Assembly (NCBI GenBank): GCA_022616575.1
Contig: JAKEEN010000233.1
Coordinates: forward strand, 1-10,406
Length of the DNA stretch: 10,406 nt
Reading direction: 5' to 3'
Source of the DNA: Flammeovirgaceae bacterium
GTDB taxonomy: Bacteria; Bacteroidota; Bacteroidia; Cytophagales; Cyclobacteriaceae
Below are positions 1-7,748 of this stretch, one piece after another. Position numbers and translations under genes: made by a program. Within the stretch, counting starts at the first letter, position 1. Each line of letters begins with the position of its first letter. The notes beneath the pieces were generated by a model. That model searched no databases. It was given only the letters and a program-made list of their open reading frames with translations, and was not told the origin of the DNA.

Positions 1-667
1 AACTCATCACCTCCTTCAATATCTGCATCGACTTTATTTCGCCCAGCGAATCGATGTGATCTTTGTAAAAGTAAATAAGGCTTTCCAAGATCTCTCTTCG
101 CTGAGCTAAAGTCATGGGAACATGCGTGGCAAAATCGCAGGTCAATAGTATTGTAAGCAGGTTCATTTCTTCGTTGCCCATTACCCTTCGCCCCATAATT
201 TCATCAGGATTGGAAGAGCCAAAACCCAGGTAGCGACTGAGCTTGATAAGAAAAATCAAATGAAAGTTCTCGAAATTGGTTTCCTGGTGATCTAGAGTCC
301 TGAAGGAGGTTTCAAGAAATTCATAAACATCCGTTGCATGACTCTCTTCTCGTACGGATTTGTTAACCACTTCATTCAGAAACATGGCAATAGCCGATTT
401 TCTGGAATCACTCATCAGACTCACATACGGGTGCGAACATTTTAATTCTTTGATTCGATTGATGTTCGCATTCTCCCGATGATAAACCTCCATGTCGAGC
501 AAAGTGAGTGGCTGAAAGAGTGCGATTTTACTTTTTGATGATTTACTTCGTACTCCGTTTACCAGGTAGCTTTGAAGCCCGAATAACTCTGTGAAGATGG
601 TAACGATAATGGAACTCTCGCCAAATTTTGTAAAGCGAAAAACAATGCCTCGTGTTTTGTGAATCAT
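1..667 (-). CDS. recO: DNA repair protein RecO (3' end cut by window edge)
   Basis: RecO acts in the cytoplasm in RecF-pathway recombinational repair. It anneals single strands and, with RecR, helps load RecA onto SSB-coated DNA. Reading the minus strand from ATG at 667-665 gives 222 uninterrupted codons. The N-terminus (MIHKTRGIVFRFTKFGESS) and the following segment (FGLQSYLVNGVRSK) match the RecO OB-fold. The rest is the usual helical domain, with no CxxC zinc finger visible. The last readable residues (SMQILKEVMS) resemble the normal RecO C-terminus, and position 1 supplies a T, the first base of a possible stop, so very little is missing. An A/G-rich stretch (agaaaagt) just before the ATG supports this start. 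It lies 76 nt after porZ on the same strand. A different reading frame open over 543-731 is a shadow of this gene. Confidence 0.93.
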   Translation of the reverse strand, partial: MIHKTRGIVFRFTKFGESSIIVTIFTELFGLQSYLVNGVRSKSSKSKIALFQPLTLLDMEVYHRENANINRIKELKCSHPYVSLMSDSRKSAIAMFLNEVVNKSVREESHATDVYEFLETSFRTLDHQETNFENFHLIFLIKLSRYLGFGSSNPDEIMGRRVMGNEEMNLLTILLTCDFATHVPMTLAQRREILESLIYFYKDHIDSLGEIKSMQILKEVMS

Positions 668-688
668 ACTTTTCTGTCAGGTTGAGCG

Positions 689-708
689 CCTGCCTGCCGT
701 CAGGCAGG
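689..708. repeat. Perfect 8-bp palindrome in the porZ-recO gap
   Basis: The arms cctgcctg (689-696) and caggcagg (701-708) are exact reverse complements around a 4-nt loop (ccgt). The stem is GC-rich in an otherwise AT-leaning intergenic region. It follows the porZ stop by about 35 nt and precedes the recO ATG by about 20 nt. It could therefore fold in the tdk-porZ-recO transcript as an attenuator, an mRNA-stabilising hairpin or a leaky terminator. No T-run follows it on the minus strand, which argues against a classical intrinsic terminator. From memory, GC-rich palindromes of this kind (CCTGCCTGCC...) recur between genes in many Bacteroidota genomes, which suggests a dispersed REP-like element. 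Only one copy is visible here. Confidence 0.7.
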
Positions 709-743
709 GAGTCGAAACCTGCTTTCGTCAAGTTGACAATTCG

Positions 744-2936
744 CTAATTAATCACAGCAATCTTTCCAACAAAACTTTCAATGCCATCTTGTGTAGCCAT
801 AAAAAGTAAATACATGCCAGTCGGCACTTTTCTACCCTGATGATCGCGCATATCCCAACTGGCGGTGCCACCATTGGCCATGGTTTGTCTTACCAGTTTT
901 CCGCTCACATCTGTAATTTTTACAACCGCATCAGTAGCCAATCCCGATATTCCTACTAATCCCGGAAAATCTGATGTTACCGGATTTGGGAAGACCTTTA
1001 CCTGATTGAAAGTAAAATCACTGGCGGTTGCATCAGCGCGAAAAGAAGCAACGCCTTTATCAGTGGCAATGAACACTTCGCCTGTAGCATGATTAATTTC
1101 AATATCGAGAATAACATCAGAAGGCAGCGGGCTATTGGCAGCATTAAAATTATGAATAAGTTGCTCGCCTGTTGGATTGAACAGCCATACGCCCCGCTCC
1201 GTACCCATCCACTTTCTGTTACCACCATCTACCTCAATTGCTGTTACGTCCTCATCCCGCAACAGATAGCTGCTGCCAAAAATTGGTCGAATAGCATCTT
1301 GGGTTGATGTATAGAAGTATGCCGCGCCTTCATCAGTGCCGACCCAAATCAGCCCATCACGATCAATAGCTATGGAGCGAACAGCCTGATTGGGTAATCC
1401 GCCTGTACCAAGATCATCGGTAAGAAAGCGGGATTGATTATTTGTTTTATCAAATACAACAATTCCACCCCCATGTATCGGATTCACTACCATCCAAATT
1501 TTTCCTGAGAAATCAACAGCAAGATCAAGTGCATAACGGGAACTTGTAAATGATGGAGTGAAGGACTGCCAGGAATTATCGCCTTTCAATAAGTGAAGAG
1601 GCGTGGATGCCCCATAATTTAAAACCCACAAACCCGCTGAAGAATTTTCAATAGTTGTAACGTAAATTCCCGATTGATTCAGCAAGGGACTGTTAGTTTC
1701 ATTAAACAGAGTTTCGACAGAATTTTCAACTTGTAATAGCCCGTCACCAAACGAAGAATAGAATTGTTTGCCTCCCGAAATTTGGGAATCGGTCAGGTCA
1801 TTGATTTCATATTGACTTGAAGTCCACAATCCGTTAGTAAAAATGTTTACATCACCGGAATTATTTAGTGGTACAAAAGACGATGAATATCCACCGGCAA
1901 CCGCATAAAGCTTATCTGAGAAATGGAGTTTAGTAATTACGTGTTTGGAGGGGCCGCTGACTTTGAATGATTCGAAGGTATTGGTGAGGTTACTGATCAA
2001 TGATCGTTGAGAATCACCGATATAGACTTTCTCATCAGACTCAAGGATGGCCAAGGGTGTGGTAATAAGATCAGATGAAACTGCGATGACCTGATCAGCC
2101 ATGTTGATCGACCATACACTGTCATTTGCAATGACATAAAGCAGTTGTGAACCCGTTACAAGAGATGTATACTGAGATGCTGATAAGTAAGATTGAAGAT
2201 TCCACATGCTCGCCTTAAGTTGGTAGATCCCCTTAGTATTGATGGCGCAGTAAATGGAGTTATTAAAATTTGCTACGGATCGAATCGTGGCGTTGAAATC
2301 GCCTGCATCAAATCGCTGCCATTGGTTGAAATCAAGCAGGTTATCATCCATGCTGCCTGCTAAAATCCCTTTTTCAGTTGCAAGGTAAATGCTATCGTTA
2401 TGGATCACACTTTGATAAATCATGAGGTTGGTGCCGGAACTGCTCAAGTCTCTCCACGTTTCTTTTACTTCCAATTGATCCAAATCAAAAACCACAACTC
2501 CATAATCAGTTGAGAAATATGCATAGGGTTCATAAATCAAAATGTGGTTGATTTTTTTTGATCCGGTAATGACGGATGAATTTTTTAATCGGTTGTAATT
2601 AATGATCTCATTCCCCTTTAGAATATCAAGGTCACCATCTTCGTAAGCAACAAAGAGTTGATTGTTGGAATTATCAAAGGCCAATGCAGAAATACCCGAT
2701 GAACTTAGGCCTTCAAGTTTGGCAATACTTCGTAAGCTTAAATCAGATTTGTCCAATGCCATAATTCCATTTGGGGCAGCTGCATAGATTTTATCAACTC
2801 CATCAGCCAGGGCAACGATCTTGTTATAGGAGTTATGAATGCGCCAGTTACCAATTGGAATTTCCTGAGCTATGGAGCCCTTTGACCAATGGCTAATGAC
2901 TAATATTAAATATACTGTTTTTAAGAAAGTACGCAT
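744..2936 (-). CDS. porZ: T9SS component PorZ: beta-propeller protein with C-terminal sorting domain
   Basis: The 730-residue protein is probably exported and surface-located. Residues 1-23 look like a signal peptide with a likely cleavage at SIA|Q and no lipobox Cys. A PorZ-type N-terminal propeller follows (IPIGNWRIHNSYNKI at about 26-40; IYAAAPNGI at 50-58). Propeller blades of the two-component-regulator type continue to about 635, for example LIWVGTDEGAAYF (529-541), RKWMGTERGVWLF (574-586) and EVFIATDKGVASF (620-632). A T9SS type A sorting domain starts at VFPNP (648-652) and runs to the end. In Porphyromonas gingivalis, PorZ belongs to the surface attachment complex with PorU, PorV and PorQ, which processes cargo and attaches it to A-LPS. 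Length is close to that of known PorZ (about 780). Its ATG overlaps the tdk stop by one base. Assignment to PorZ rather than a generic propeller protein rests on the N-terminal pattern and the NSPLPSDVILDI segment (601-612). Confidence 0.88.
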   Translation of the reverse strand: MRTFLKTVYLILVISHWSKGSIAQEIPIGNWRIHNSYNKIVALADGVDKIYAAAPNGIMALDKSDLSLRSIAKLEGLSSSGISALAFDNSNNQLFVAYEDGDLDILKGNEIINYNRLKNSSVITGSKKINHILIYEPYAYFSTDYGVVVFDLDQLEVKETWRDLSSSGTNLMIYQSVIHNDSIYLATEKGILAGSMDDNLLDFNQWQRFDAGDFNATIRSVANFNNSIYCAINTKGIYQLKASMWNLQSYLSASQYTSLVTGSQLLYVIANDSVWSINMADQVIAVSSDLITTPLAILESDEKVYIGDSQRSLISNLTNTFESFKVSGPSKHVITKLHFSDKLYAVAGGYSSSFVPLNNSGDVNIFTNGLWTSSQYEINDLTDSQISGGKQFYSSFGDGLLQVENSVETLFNETNSPLLNQSGIYVTTIENSSAGLWVLNYGASTPLHLLKGDNSWQSFTPSFTSSRYALDLAVDFSGKIWMVVNPIHGGGIVVFDKTNNQSRFLTDDLGTGGLPNQAVRSIAIDRDGLIWVGTDEGAAYFYTSTQDAIRPIFGSSYLLRDEDVTAIEVDGGNRKWMGTERGVWLFNPTGEQLIHNFNAANSPLPSDVILDIEINHATGEVFIATDKGVASFRADATASDFTFNQVKVFPNPVTSDFPGLVGISGLATDAVVKITDVSGKLVRQTMANGGTASWDMRDHQGRKVPTGMYLLFMATQDGIESFVGKIAVIN

Positions 2937-3529
2937 TACTTCTTCCTGTTTTTCATTCCATCCACAAATGCGCTGCGGCTTCTTGCTTCATACTGACTTT
3001 TTTCGCCCAGCAAAACCTGTTCATCATTTTCTGTTAATCGATATGAGAACGATGCAAGCTCCCCCGTTTGCGCGCATATGGCATGAATTTTTGTGACAAA
3101 TTCAGCTACCGCCAGTAAATACGGCATCGGACCAAAAGGTTTACCTTCAAAATCCATATCCAGGCCCGCTACTATAACACGTTTGCCCTGATTGGCCAAT
3201 TGATTGCATACGTCTATGATGGTCACATCAAAAAATTGAGCTTCGTCAATTCCTACCACATCGCATTCACCCGCCATGAGCAAAATATCTCCTGGAAAAT
3301 TCACCGGGGTCGAACGTATATAATTTTCATTATGCGAAACGATATTTTCTTTATGATAGCGCGAGTCAACTACCGGTTTGAAAATTTCTACGCGTTGCCT
3401 GGCGATTAATGCACGGTTGAGCCTGCGAATAAGTTCTTCTGTTTTGCCTGAGAACATGCACCCGCAAATCACTTCAATCCAACCTTTATTGGTAGATTGC
3501 CTGCCGCCCAGATGTGGTTCTATAAACAT
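2936..3529 (-). CDS. tdk: Thymidine kinase (type II), zinc ligands missing
   Basis: This is a cytoplasmic salvage enzyme that phosphorylates thymidine with ATP to give dTMP. The 197-residue length is normal for the family. The P-loop is GCMFSGKT (23-30), followed by EELIRRL. The Walker B and catalytic region is VVGIDEAQFF (91-100), with Glu96 as the expected catalytic base. GLDMDFEGKPFGPM (122-135) precedes the thymidine-binding lasso. In the usual zinc-binding lasso CxxC...YxxxCRxC, only Cys152 remains; Thr155, Ser184 and Ala187 occupy the other three ligand positions. I recall this replacement as typical of Bacteroidota thymidine kinases, so it is not a sign of decay. The ATG at 3529-3527 fits the usual short N-terminal extension before the P-loop. 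The stop overlaps the porZ start (TAATG), so the two are probably coupled, although no functional link between them is obvious. Confidence 0.96.
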   Translation of the reverse strand: MFIEPHLGGRQSTNKGWIEVICGCMFSGKTEELIRRLNRALIARQRVEIFKPVVDSRYHKENIVSHNENYIRSTPVNFPGDILLMAGECDVVGIDEAQFFDVTIIDVCNQLANQGKRVIVAGLDMDFEGKPFGPMPYLLAVAEFVTKIHAICAQTGELASFSYRLTENDEQVLLGEKSQYEARSRSAFVDGMKNRKK

Positions 3530-3651
3530 AGCTGCAAGTTAACGCATCGAGCCGAATATGGTGCCGGCAAATAATGGGTTCATCAAATTTTCTATCCATT
3601 ATTCTAATAATCCCTTAATTTTGACTTTGATCATTTTACAACCACGTATTC
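3530..3651. other. Divergent intergenic region between tdk and the helical-protein gene
   Basis: These 122 nt must hold the promoters for the leftward tdk-porZ(-recO) unit and for the rightward gene at 3652. The half nearest 3652 is strongly AT-rich. A plausible rightward -7 element is annotated separately. For tdk I see no convincing TAnnTTTG box; the nearest partial match is AAAATTTG (minus strand, 3591-3584), with no TTG at the expected distance. Confidence 0.6.
3616..3623 (+). promoter_or_regulatory. Candidate Bacteroidota -7 promoter box for the gene at 3652
   Basis: TAATTTTG matches the Bacteroidota -7 consensus TAnnTTTG exactly and lies 28 nt before the ATG, which implies a short leader of roughly 20 nt. 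There is no clear -33 TTG about 20 nt upstream; only a T-rich patch around 3588-3591 is present. AT-rich sequence can produce this match by chance, so confidence is modest. Confidence 0.4.
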
Positions 3652-4608
3652 ATGGACGAGAAGGTCAGTATAAAAGCAGTAGAAAAGTATGGTGAGGTGT
3701 TTTCGTCTCAGGTTTTGAAAAAGGCCTATGCCGGCAAGAGTGTGGTCAACGGCCCGGATTTGCTCACACTGACAGAAGTAAAGCAGATCAACTATTTTAT
3801 TCTCCATGAATTATTTACCGTATGGAAAGCAGAAGTAAAGAACCTTCAGAGTCCCTACTTTGATTACTCGGATCCGGCTGTTAAAGAATCCTTGGAGAAT
3901 TTTCTGGGAACGCTTTCAAATCACATTACTATAAAGCAAGCCGATTTAAAACCCCTCCTTGCCCGTGCTGTCAGCCAAACATTGTTTTTGATTCTTGATC
4001 CATACGATTTTTATTCTGATTTGATTGCCGGTGATAAGAACAAGATGTTATCAACCGATGTCTTTAAAGAACATCTGAAATACATCAAAATAAACAGCGC
4101 GCCTTTAAACAATCTGATTGAAAAAATTGAGGAGAAAAAATTGAAGCAAATTTCAGGCAACGAGGCTTTTGGAATACTTGATCAGATTTTAGAGGAAGTG
4201 AATTTTACACCGGAGGACTTCGATGAATATTTTGCAAAACTATCGGAAGTTGTTCCCTTGAAGATTGAGCAGTTGTATGAACCCAGGCAAGTGGTGACGA
4301 AAAAAGTCGAGGTATTGGCACAACCCAGCATTAATGATAAATTAAGCAAAACCGGTAAAACCATTGCCGATGACTTTCAGCGCATCAACCGCATAAAAGA
4401 GAACCTCACAATCAATCAGAAATTCATGTTCACCAAAGTGCTATTCTACGGTGACTTCGAATCGTTTTCTAAAACCGTAGATGAACTGGACAATTTAGCC
4501 GATATGCCATCAGCCCTCATGTACCTGGAACGAAACCTTGCCCAGTGGGATAAAGAGAGCGAAGAGTTTCATGAGTTTATGGAGATGCTGGAGAAACGCT
4601 TTGCTTAA
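3652..4608 (+). CDS. Conserved hypothetical helical protein (Bacteroidota-type family)
   Basis: The function is unknown. The 318-residue product has no signal peptide, membrane segment or Cys motif, and is rich in Lys, Glu and Leu. It is therefore probably a soluble, mostly helical cytoplasmic protein. Two parts can be seen. The first is an N-terminal helical region (about 1-205) containing an aromatic segment ILDPYDFYSDLI (114-125). The second, after a charged, likely flexible linker (about 210-240), is a C-terminal module (about 246-318) with the pattern INQKFMFTKVLFYGD (254-268) and a terminal WDKESEEFHEFMEMLEKRF (299-317). I recall similar C-terminal modules in other uncharacterised Bacteroidota proteins. 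The gene stands alone on the plus strand, divergent from tdk and convergent with rodA. Codon use resembles its neighbours. The start is the first ATG after the candidate -7 box, and a stop TAA closes it at 4606-4608. Confidence 0.82.
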   Translation: MDEKVSIKAVEKYGEVFSSQVLKKAYAGKSVVNGPDLLTLTEVKQINYFILHELFTVWKAEVKNLQSPYFDYSDPAVKESLENFLGTLSNHITIKQADLKPLLARAVSQTLFLILDPYDFYSDLIAGDKNKMLSTDVFKEHLKYIKINSAPLNNLIEKIEEKKLKQISGNEAFGILDQILEEVNFTPEDFDEYFAKLSEVVPLKIEQLYEPRQVVTKKVEVLAQPSINDKLSKTGKTIADDFQRINRIKENLTINQKFMFTKVLFYGDFESFSKTVDELDNLADMPSALMYLERNLAQWDKESEEFHEFMEMLEKRFA

Positions 4609-4623
4609 TTACAAATTCGACAT

Positions 4624-4653
4624 TCAAAAATTGGTAATTTTTCTAATTTTTGA
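4624..4653. terminator. AT-only inverted repeat between convergent genes, possible bidirectional terminator
   Basis: tcaaaaatt (4624-4632) and aatttttga (4645-4653) are exact reverse complements with a 12-nt loop. A competing tighter hairpin is also present: aaaaatt (4626-4632) pairs with aattttt (4636-4642) around ggt. Each strand ends the stem with a U-rich stretch. The repeat fills most of the 47-nt gap between the stop of the plus-strand gene and the stop of rodA, which is where terminators for both are expected. The stem has almost no G-C pairs, so it would be weak. Confidence 0.5.
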
Positions 4654-4655
4654 GT

Positions 4656-5930
4656 TTAAATCCGTTGAAGCACTTGCATCCGATGCGCGTCCAATTTCAA
4701 TAGTATAAAAAGTAAAATTGTAAAACCCCAGAGTGAAGATCCGCCATAACTAAAGAAGGGAAGCGGAATGCCGATCACGGGAAATAATCCGATTGTCATT
4801 CCAATATTCACTGCAAAGTGAAAAAAGAAAATGCAAACAACAGCATACGCGTACGTTCGGCTAAACCGGCTCTTCTGCCGCTCAGCCAGGAATATAATTC
4901 GTAAGAAAAGAGCAACAAACAATCCGATCAGTAAAAGACTTCCAAGCCAACCGTGTTCCTCACCAATCGTGCAGAAAATAAAATCGGTACTTTGCTCGGG
5001 CACGAAATCAAACTTGGTTTGCGTTCCTTTCAAAAATCCTTTGCCTGAAAATCCACCACTGCCAATCGCGATTTTAGATTGTGTTACGTTCCAGCCAAAA
5101 CCTAATGGATCTGCATCAGGATTGATCAACGCTTTAATACGATTTTGTTGATGAGGTTTAAGCACATCTGTGATGATGTAGTCAACACTGGCGATGACTC
5201 CTGCAATAATGCAGGCACCGATGGTCAGTAAGGCAATGCGCTTGAATTTCTTTTTACCCAGCAGAATAGTTATTAAAAGAAGAGTGCCGATCGAACCATA
5301 TATATAATACTGATTCTCCACTAACAACGTAATGATAAATAGAAAAGCGGCCACCAACCCTGTAATGATTAAAAATGGAGACATGCCTTCGCGATAAAAG
5401 ACAAGGATAAAGGCGGTAAAAACTAAGGCCGTGCCGGTGTCCTTTTGAGCGAGGATAATCAACATGGGTATGCCGATAATTCCGAAAAGCATAATTTGAT
5501 TTCGAATGTTATCCATTTTGAAACCAACAGATCCTATAAACTTAGCGACAGCAAGTGCTGTAGCAAACTTGGCAAACTCAGAGGGTTGAAAGCCAAACGA
5601 ACCGATTCGCAGCCACGCTTGATTACCACCTACTTCCCTTCCGGTAAAAAGAACAACCACACAAAGAAAAAGAACAGCGCCATAAATCACATAGGCAACT
5701 GTTTCATAAAAACGCATATCGATAATTAATACCGACATGACGATGATGATGGAAGCGGCAATAAATAAAAGTTGCCGGCCAGAGTTTAGGGAAAGGTCAA
5801 AAATAGATTGATCAATCTCAGGATCATACGTTACCGCATAGATGTTGATCCAGCCGAGCAGTACAATGGCTGCATAAATCATCACCGTGACCCAATCCAT
5901 TCGGTTCGATATGTTTTCTTCGTTTCTCAC
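4656..5930 (-). CDS. rodA: Rod shape-determining SEDS peptidoglycan glycosyltransferase RodA
   Basis: RodA polymerises lipid II into glycan strands at the inner membrane, working with PBP2 and MreBCD during elongation. The 424-residue protein is very hydrophobic, with about ten membrane segments. SEDS landmarks are AWLRIGSFGFQPSEFAK (105-121), QKDTGTALV (162-170), FVPEQSTDFIF (309-319) and PLPFFSYGGSSL (389-400). Asp316 is the position expected to be the essential catalytic Asp. The gene begins with GTG (5930-5928) directly after the mrdA stop TAA (5933-5931). The alternative in-frame ATG is codon 11 (5900-5898). I prefer the GTG because RodA relatives carry about ten residues before the DWVT motif and because of the coupling to mrdA. 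RodA is favoured over FtsW by its position next to mrdA and mreBCD. Confidence 0.95.
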   Translation of the reverse strand: MRNEENISNRMDWVTVMIYAAIVLLGWINIYAVTYDPEIDQSIFDLSLNSGRQLLFIAASIIIVMSVLIIDMRFYETVAYVIYGAVLFLCVVVLFTGREVGGNQAWLRIGSFGFQPSEFAKFATALAVAKFIGSVGFKMDNIRNQIMLFGIIGIPMLIILAQKDTGTALVFTAFILVFYREGMSPFLIITGLVAAFLFIITLLVENQYYIYGSIGTLLLITILLGKKKFKRIALLTIGACIIAGVIASVDYIITDVLKPHQQNRIKALINPDADPLGFGWNVTQSKIAIGSGGFSGKGFLKGTQTKFDFVPEQSTDFIFCTIGEEHGWLGSLLLIGLFVALFLRIIFLAERQKSRFSRTYAYAVVCIFFFHFAVNIGMTIGLFPVIGIPLPFFSYGGSSLWGFTILLFILLKLDAHRMQVLQRI

Positions 5931-7748
5931 TTAAGGATCTAAGAATTTACCATTCAATACATATTGCTCAATGTGCGGCCTGCGGGTAGATCCCTGCAGG
6001 TATTTTTCAATCATGAGACTGGCAATAGAGGCGGCTGCTCTTGCACCCTGACCTGAGAACTCCACGTAAACAGAAACAGCAATCTTCGGATTTTCTTTTG
6101 GCGCAAAAGCAATGAACACCGAGTGATCCGGGCGGGGCTCATTTTGCACAGAACCGGTTTTACCGCATACAACAACATCTTGCAGACTGGCCCGATATTG
6201 TCCGGTTCCTGACTTCACTACATTTTCCATAGCTGCCACAGCCACATAAAAATTGGCAGAGTCGATAGTGGTCTTATGTTTCTCCTCGTATTGTGGTAAG
6301 GGTTTGCCGGTTTTACCAACAGACTTTACAAGATGTGGTGTATAGAAATACCCTCGGTTAGCAACAGTGGCAGCAAAGTTGGCCATTTGCATGGGCACTA
6401 CAAGGTTTTCACCCTCACCGATGGCAAGGGAATAAATATTAGAGAACTTCCAGGGCCTGCCGCGGTACGCTCTGTCGTAGTAAGCAGGATCGGGAATCAG
6501 GCCACCTTTTTCATTAGGTAAATCAATTCCCAACTTATTGCCGAATCCAAAACTTCGAATGTGTTTATTCCATTCTTCCAGGCCTATCCGTGTATCATCA
6601 TAAGGACTTTCAGAAATGCCTTTATTCAACATGCGTCTTAATACACTATGAAAATAAGGGTTGCAGGAGTGCGTAATGGCTCCAGTCAAGTCTTCATTCG
6701 AGTGTGCTCCGTGGCAATTAATAACCGAGCGATCACAACGAATTCGTGTATCCGGAAAAATTACCTTCTCTTGCAGGGCGGTCATGGCCTGCGCAATTTT
6801 GAAAATCGAGCCCGGCCGGTATTGCGCCATTAAAGGGCGATTGAAGAGTGGCTTGTTGGTGTCGCTGCTGATGTGTGCAAAATTTTCGCTGTAGTGTTTG
6901 CCCGTAAGCTGCATGGGGTCATACGAGGGCCCTGAAACAAAGGCTAAAATTTCTCCGGTGCCGGGTTCAATGGCCACAATGCTTCCGGCTTTCCCTTTCA
7001 TTAAAAACTCCCCATACTCTTGCAGCGAAATATCGAGTGTTGTTACTAAATCCTGACCAGGTACGGACAGCGTATCGTACGTACCATTTTTAAATGATCC
7101 TTTTTCAAGGCCTTCAACATTTCTCAGTTTATACCGAACACCACGCTGTCCACGCAAATAATTTTCATAAAAGGCCTCAATGCCGCTCTGTCCTATGTAG
7201 TCGCCCTGTCGGTAGAATTTTGTTGAGTCGCGTTCGAGTTGAGTCTTAGAAACCTCGCTTACGTACCCTAATGCATTGGCAGCGCTTGATGAGGTGTAAG
7301 CACGTGTAGTTCTTGCCTGAATGTAAAACCCTGGAAACTCATCGATGTGATCCTGAATTTTGGCAAAGTCGAGATTAGAAAGCTGCTTGAGAAAAACAGT
7401 TGGCTTAACTGAGGAATACTCTTTTCGTGCCCGAAGCTCTTTAAACTTAACCCGCAATTCTTCCTGAGTCAATGAGAATACTTCGCAGAAATAGGTGGAG
7501 TCCAGTTCTCTGACTTCTTTCTTCACAATGTAGAGATCATACTCCGGGGAATTATACACCAGCAATTTTCCGTTTCGATCGTAAATCAATCCGCGAAAAG
7601 GATATTCAATTTCTTTTAAGATAGCATTGCTATCGGCAAGCTGTTCATAACGTTTATCCAGCACCTGGATAAAGAAGAGTTTTACAACAAAAATCAGGGC
7701 AACCAGTACAAATGCAATCTGTAATATTTCTTTTCTGCCCTCGTTCAT
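5931..7748 (-). CDS. mrdA: Penicillin-binding protein 2, elongation transpeptidase
   Basis: A class B penicillin-binding protein that cross-links new peptidoglycan and activates RodA. It is anchored by one N-terminal membrane helix (about 9-28), with the remainder in the periplasm. The pedestal/dimerisation domain includes EYPFRGLIYDRNGKLL (48-63) and IGQSGIEAFYENYLRG (185-200). The transpeptidase domain carries all three motifs: SIFK (314-317, nucleophile Ser314), SCN (361-363) and KTG (530-532). Its 605 residues are in the normal range for Bacteroidota PBP2. The ATG (7748-7746) overlaps the mreD stop in an ATGA arrangement, and the TAA stop abuts the rodA start, so coupled translation with both neighbours is likely. 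PBP3/FtsI is unlikely, since that gene normally sits in the division cluster beside mraW and murE. Confidence 0.96.
   Translation of the reverse strand: MNEGRKEILQIAFVLVALIFVVKLFFIQVLDKRYEQLADSNAILKEIEYPFRGLIYDRNGKLLVYNSPEYDLYIVKKEVRELDSTYFCEVFSLTQEELRVKFKELRARKEYSSVKPTVFLKQLSNLDFAKIQDHIDEFPGFYIQARTTRAYTSSSAANALGYVSEVSKTQLERDSTKFYRQGDYIGQSGIEAFYENYLRGQRGVRYKLRNVEGLEKGSFKNGTYDTLSVPGQDLVTTLDISLQEYGEFLMKGKAGSIVAIEPGTGEILAFVSGPSYDPMQLTGKHYSENFAHISSDTNKPLFNRPLMAQYRPGSIFKIAQAMTALQEKVIFPDTRIRCDRSVINCHGAHSNEDLTGAITHSCNPYFHSVLRRMLNKGISESPYDDTRIGLEEWNKHIRSFGFGNKLGIDLPNEKGGLIPDPAYYDRAYRGRPWKFSNIYSLAIGEGENLVVPMQMANFAATVANRGYFYTPHLVKSVGKTGKPLPQYEEKHKTTIDSANFYVAVAAMENVVKSGTGQYRASLQDVVVCGKTGSVQNEPRPDHSVFIAFAPKENPKIAVSVYVEFSGQGARAAASIASLMIEKYLQGSTRRPHIEQYVLNGKFLDP

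Noticed and set aside
543..731. Minus-strand open frame of 62 codons starting between porZ and recO
   Set aside because: It is out of frame with recO over most of its length and its first part translates the palindrome (SLPDGRQALN). RecO family similarity lies in the other frame, from 667.
744..2936. Propeller protein as a hybrid two-component sensor
   Set aside because: There is no membrane helix, histidine kinase or response-regulator domain after the propeller; the C-terminus is a T9SS sorting domain instead.
3041..3076. Loss of zinc cysteines in tdk read as pseudogene decay
   Set aside because: The frame is full length, the catalytic motifs are intact, and the replacement fits the Bacteroidota pattern I recall.
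3584..3591. AAAATTTG on the minus strand as a tdk -7 promoter box
   Set aside because: It lacks the leading T of TAnnTTTG and has no TTG about 20 nt upstream; it is too weak in AT-rich sequence.
4831..5151. Plus-strand open frame of 106 codons opposite rodA
   Set aside because: It is antisense to conserved RodA motifs, including the catalytic Asp region, with no promoter or independent similarity.
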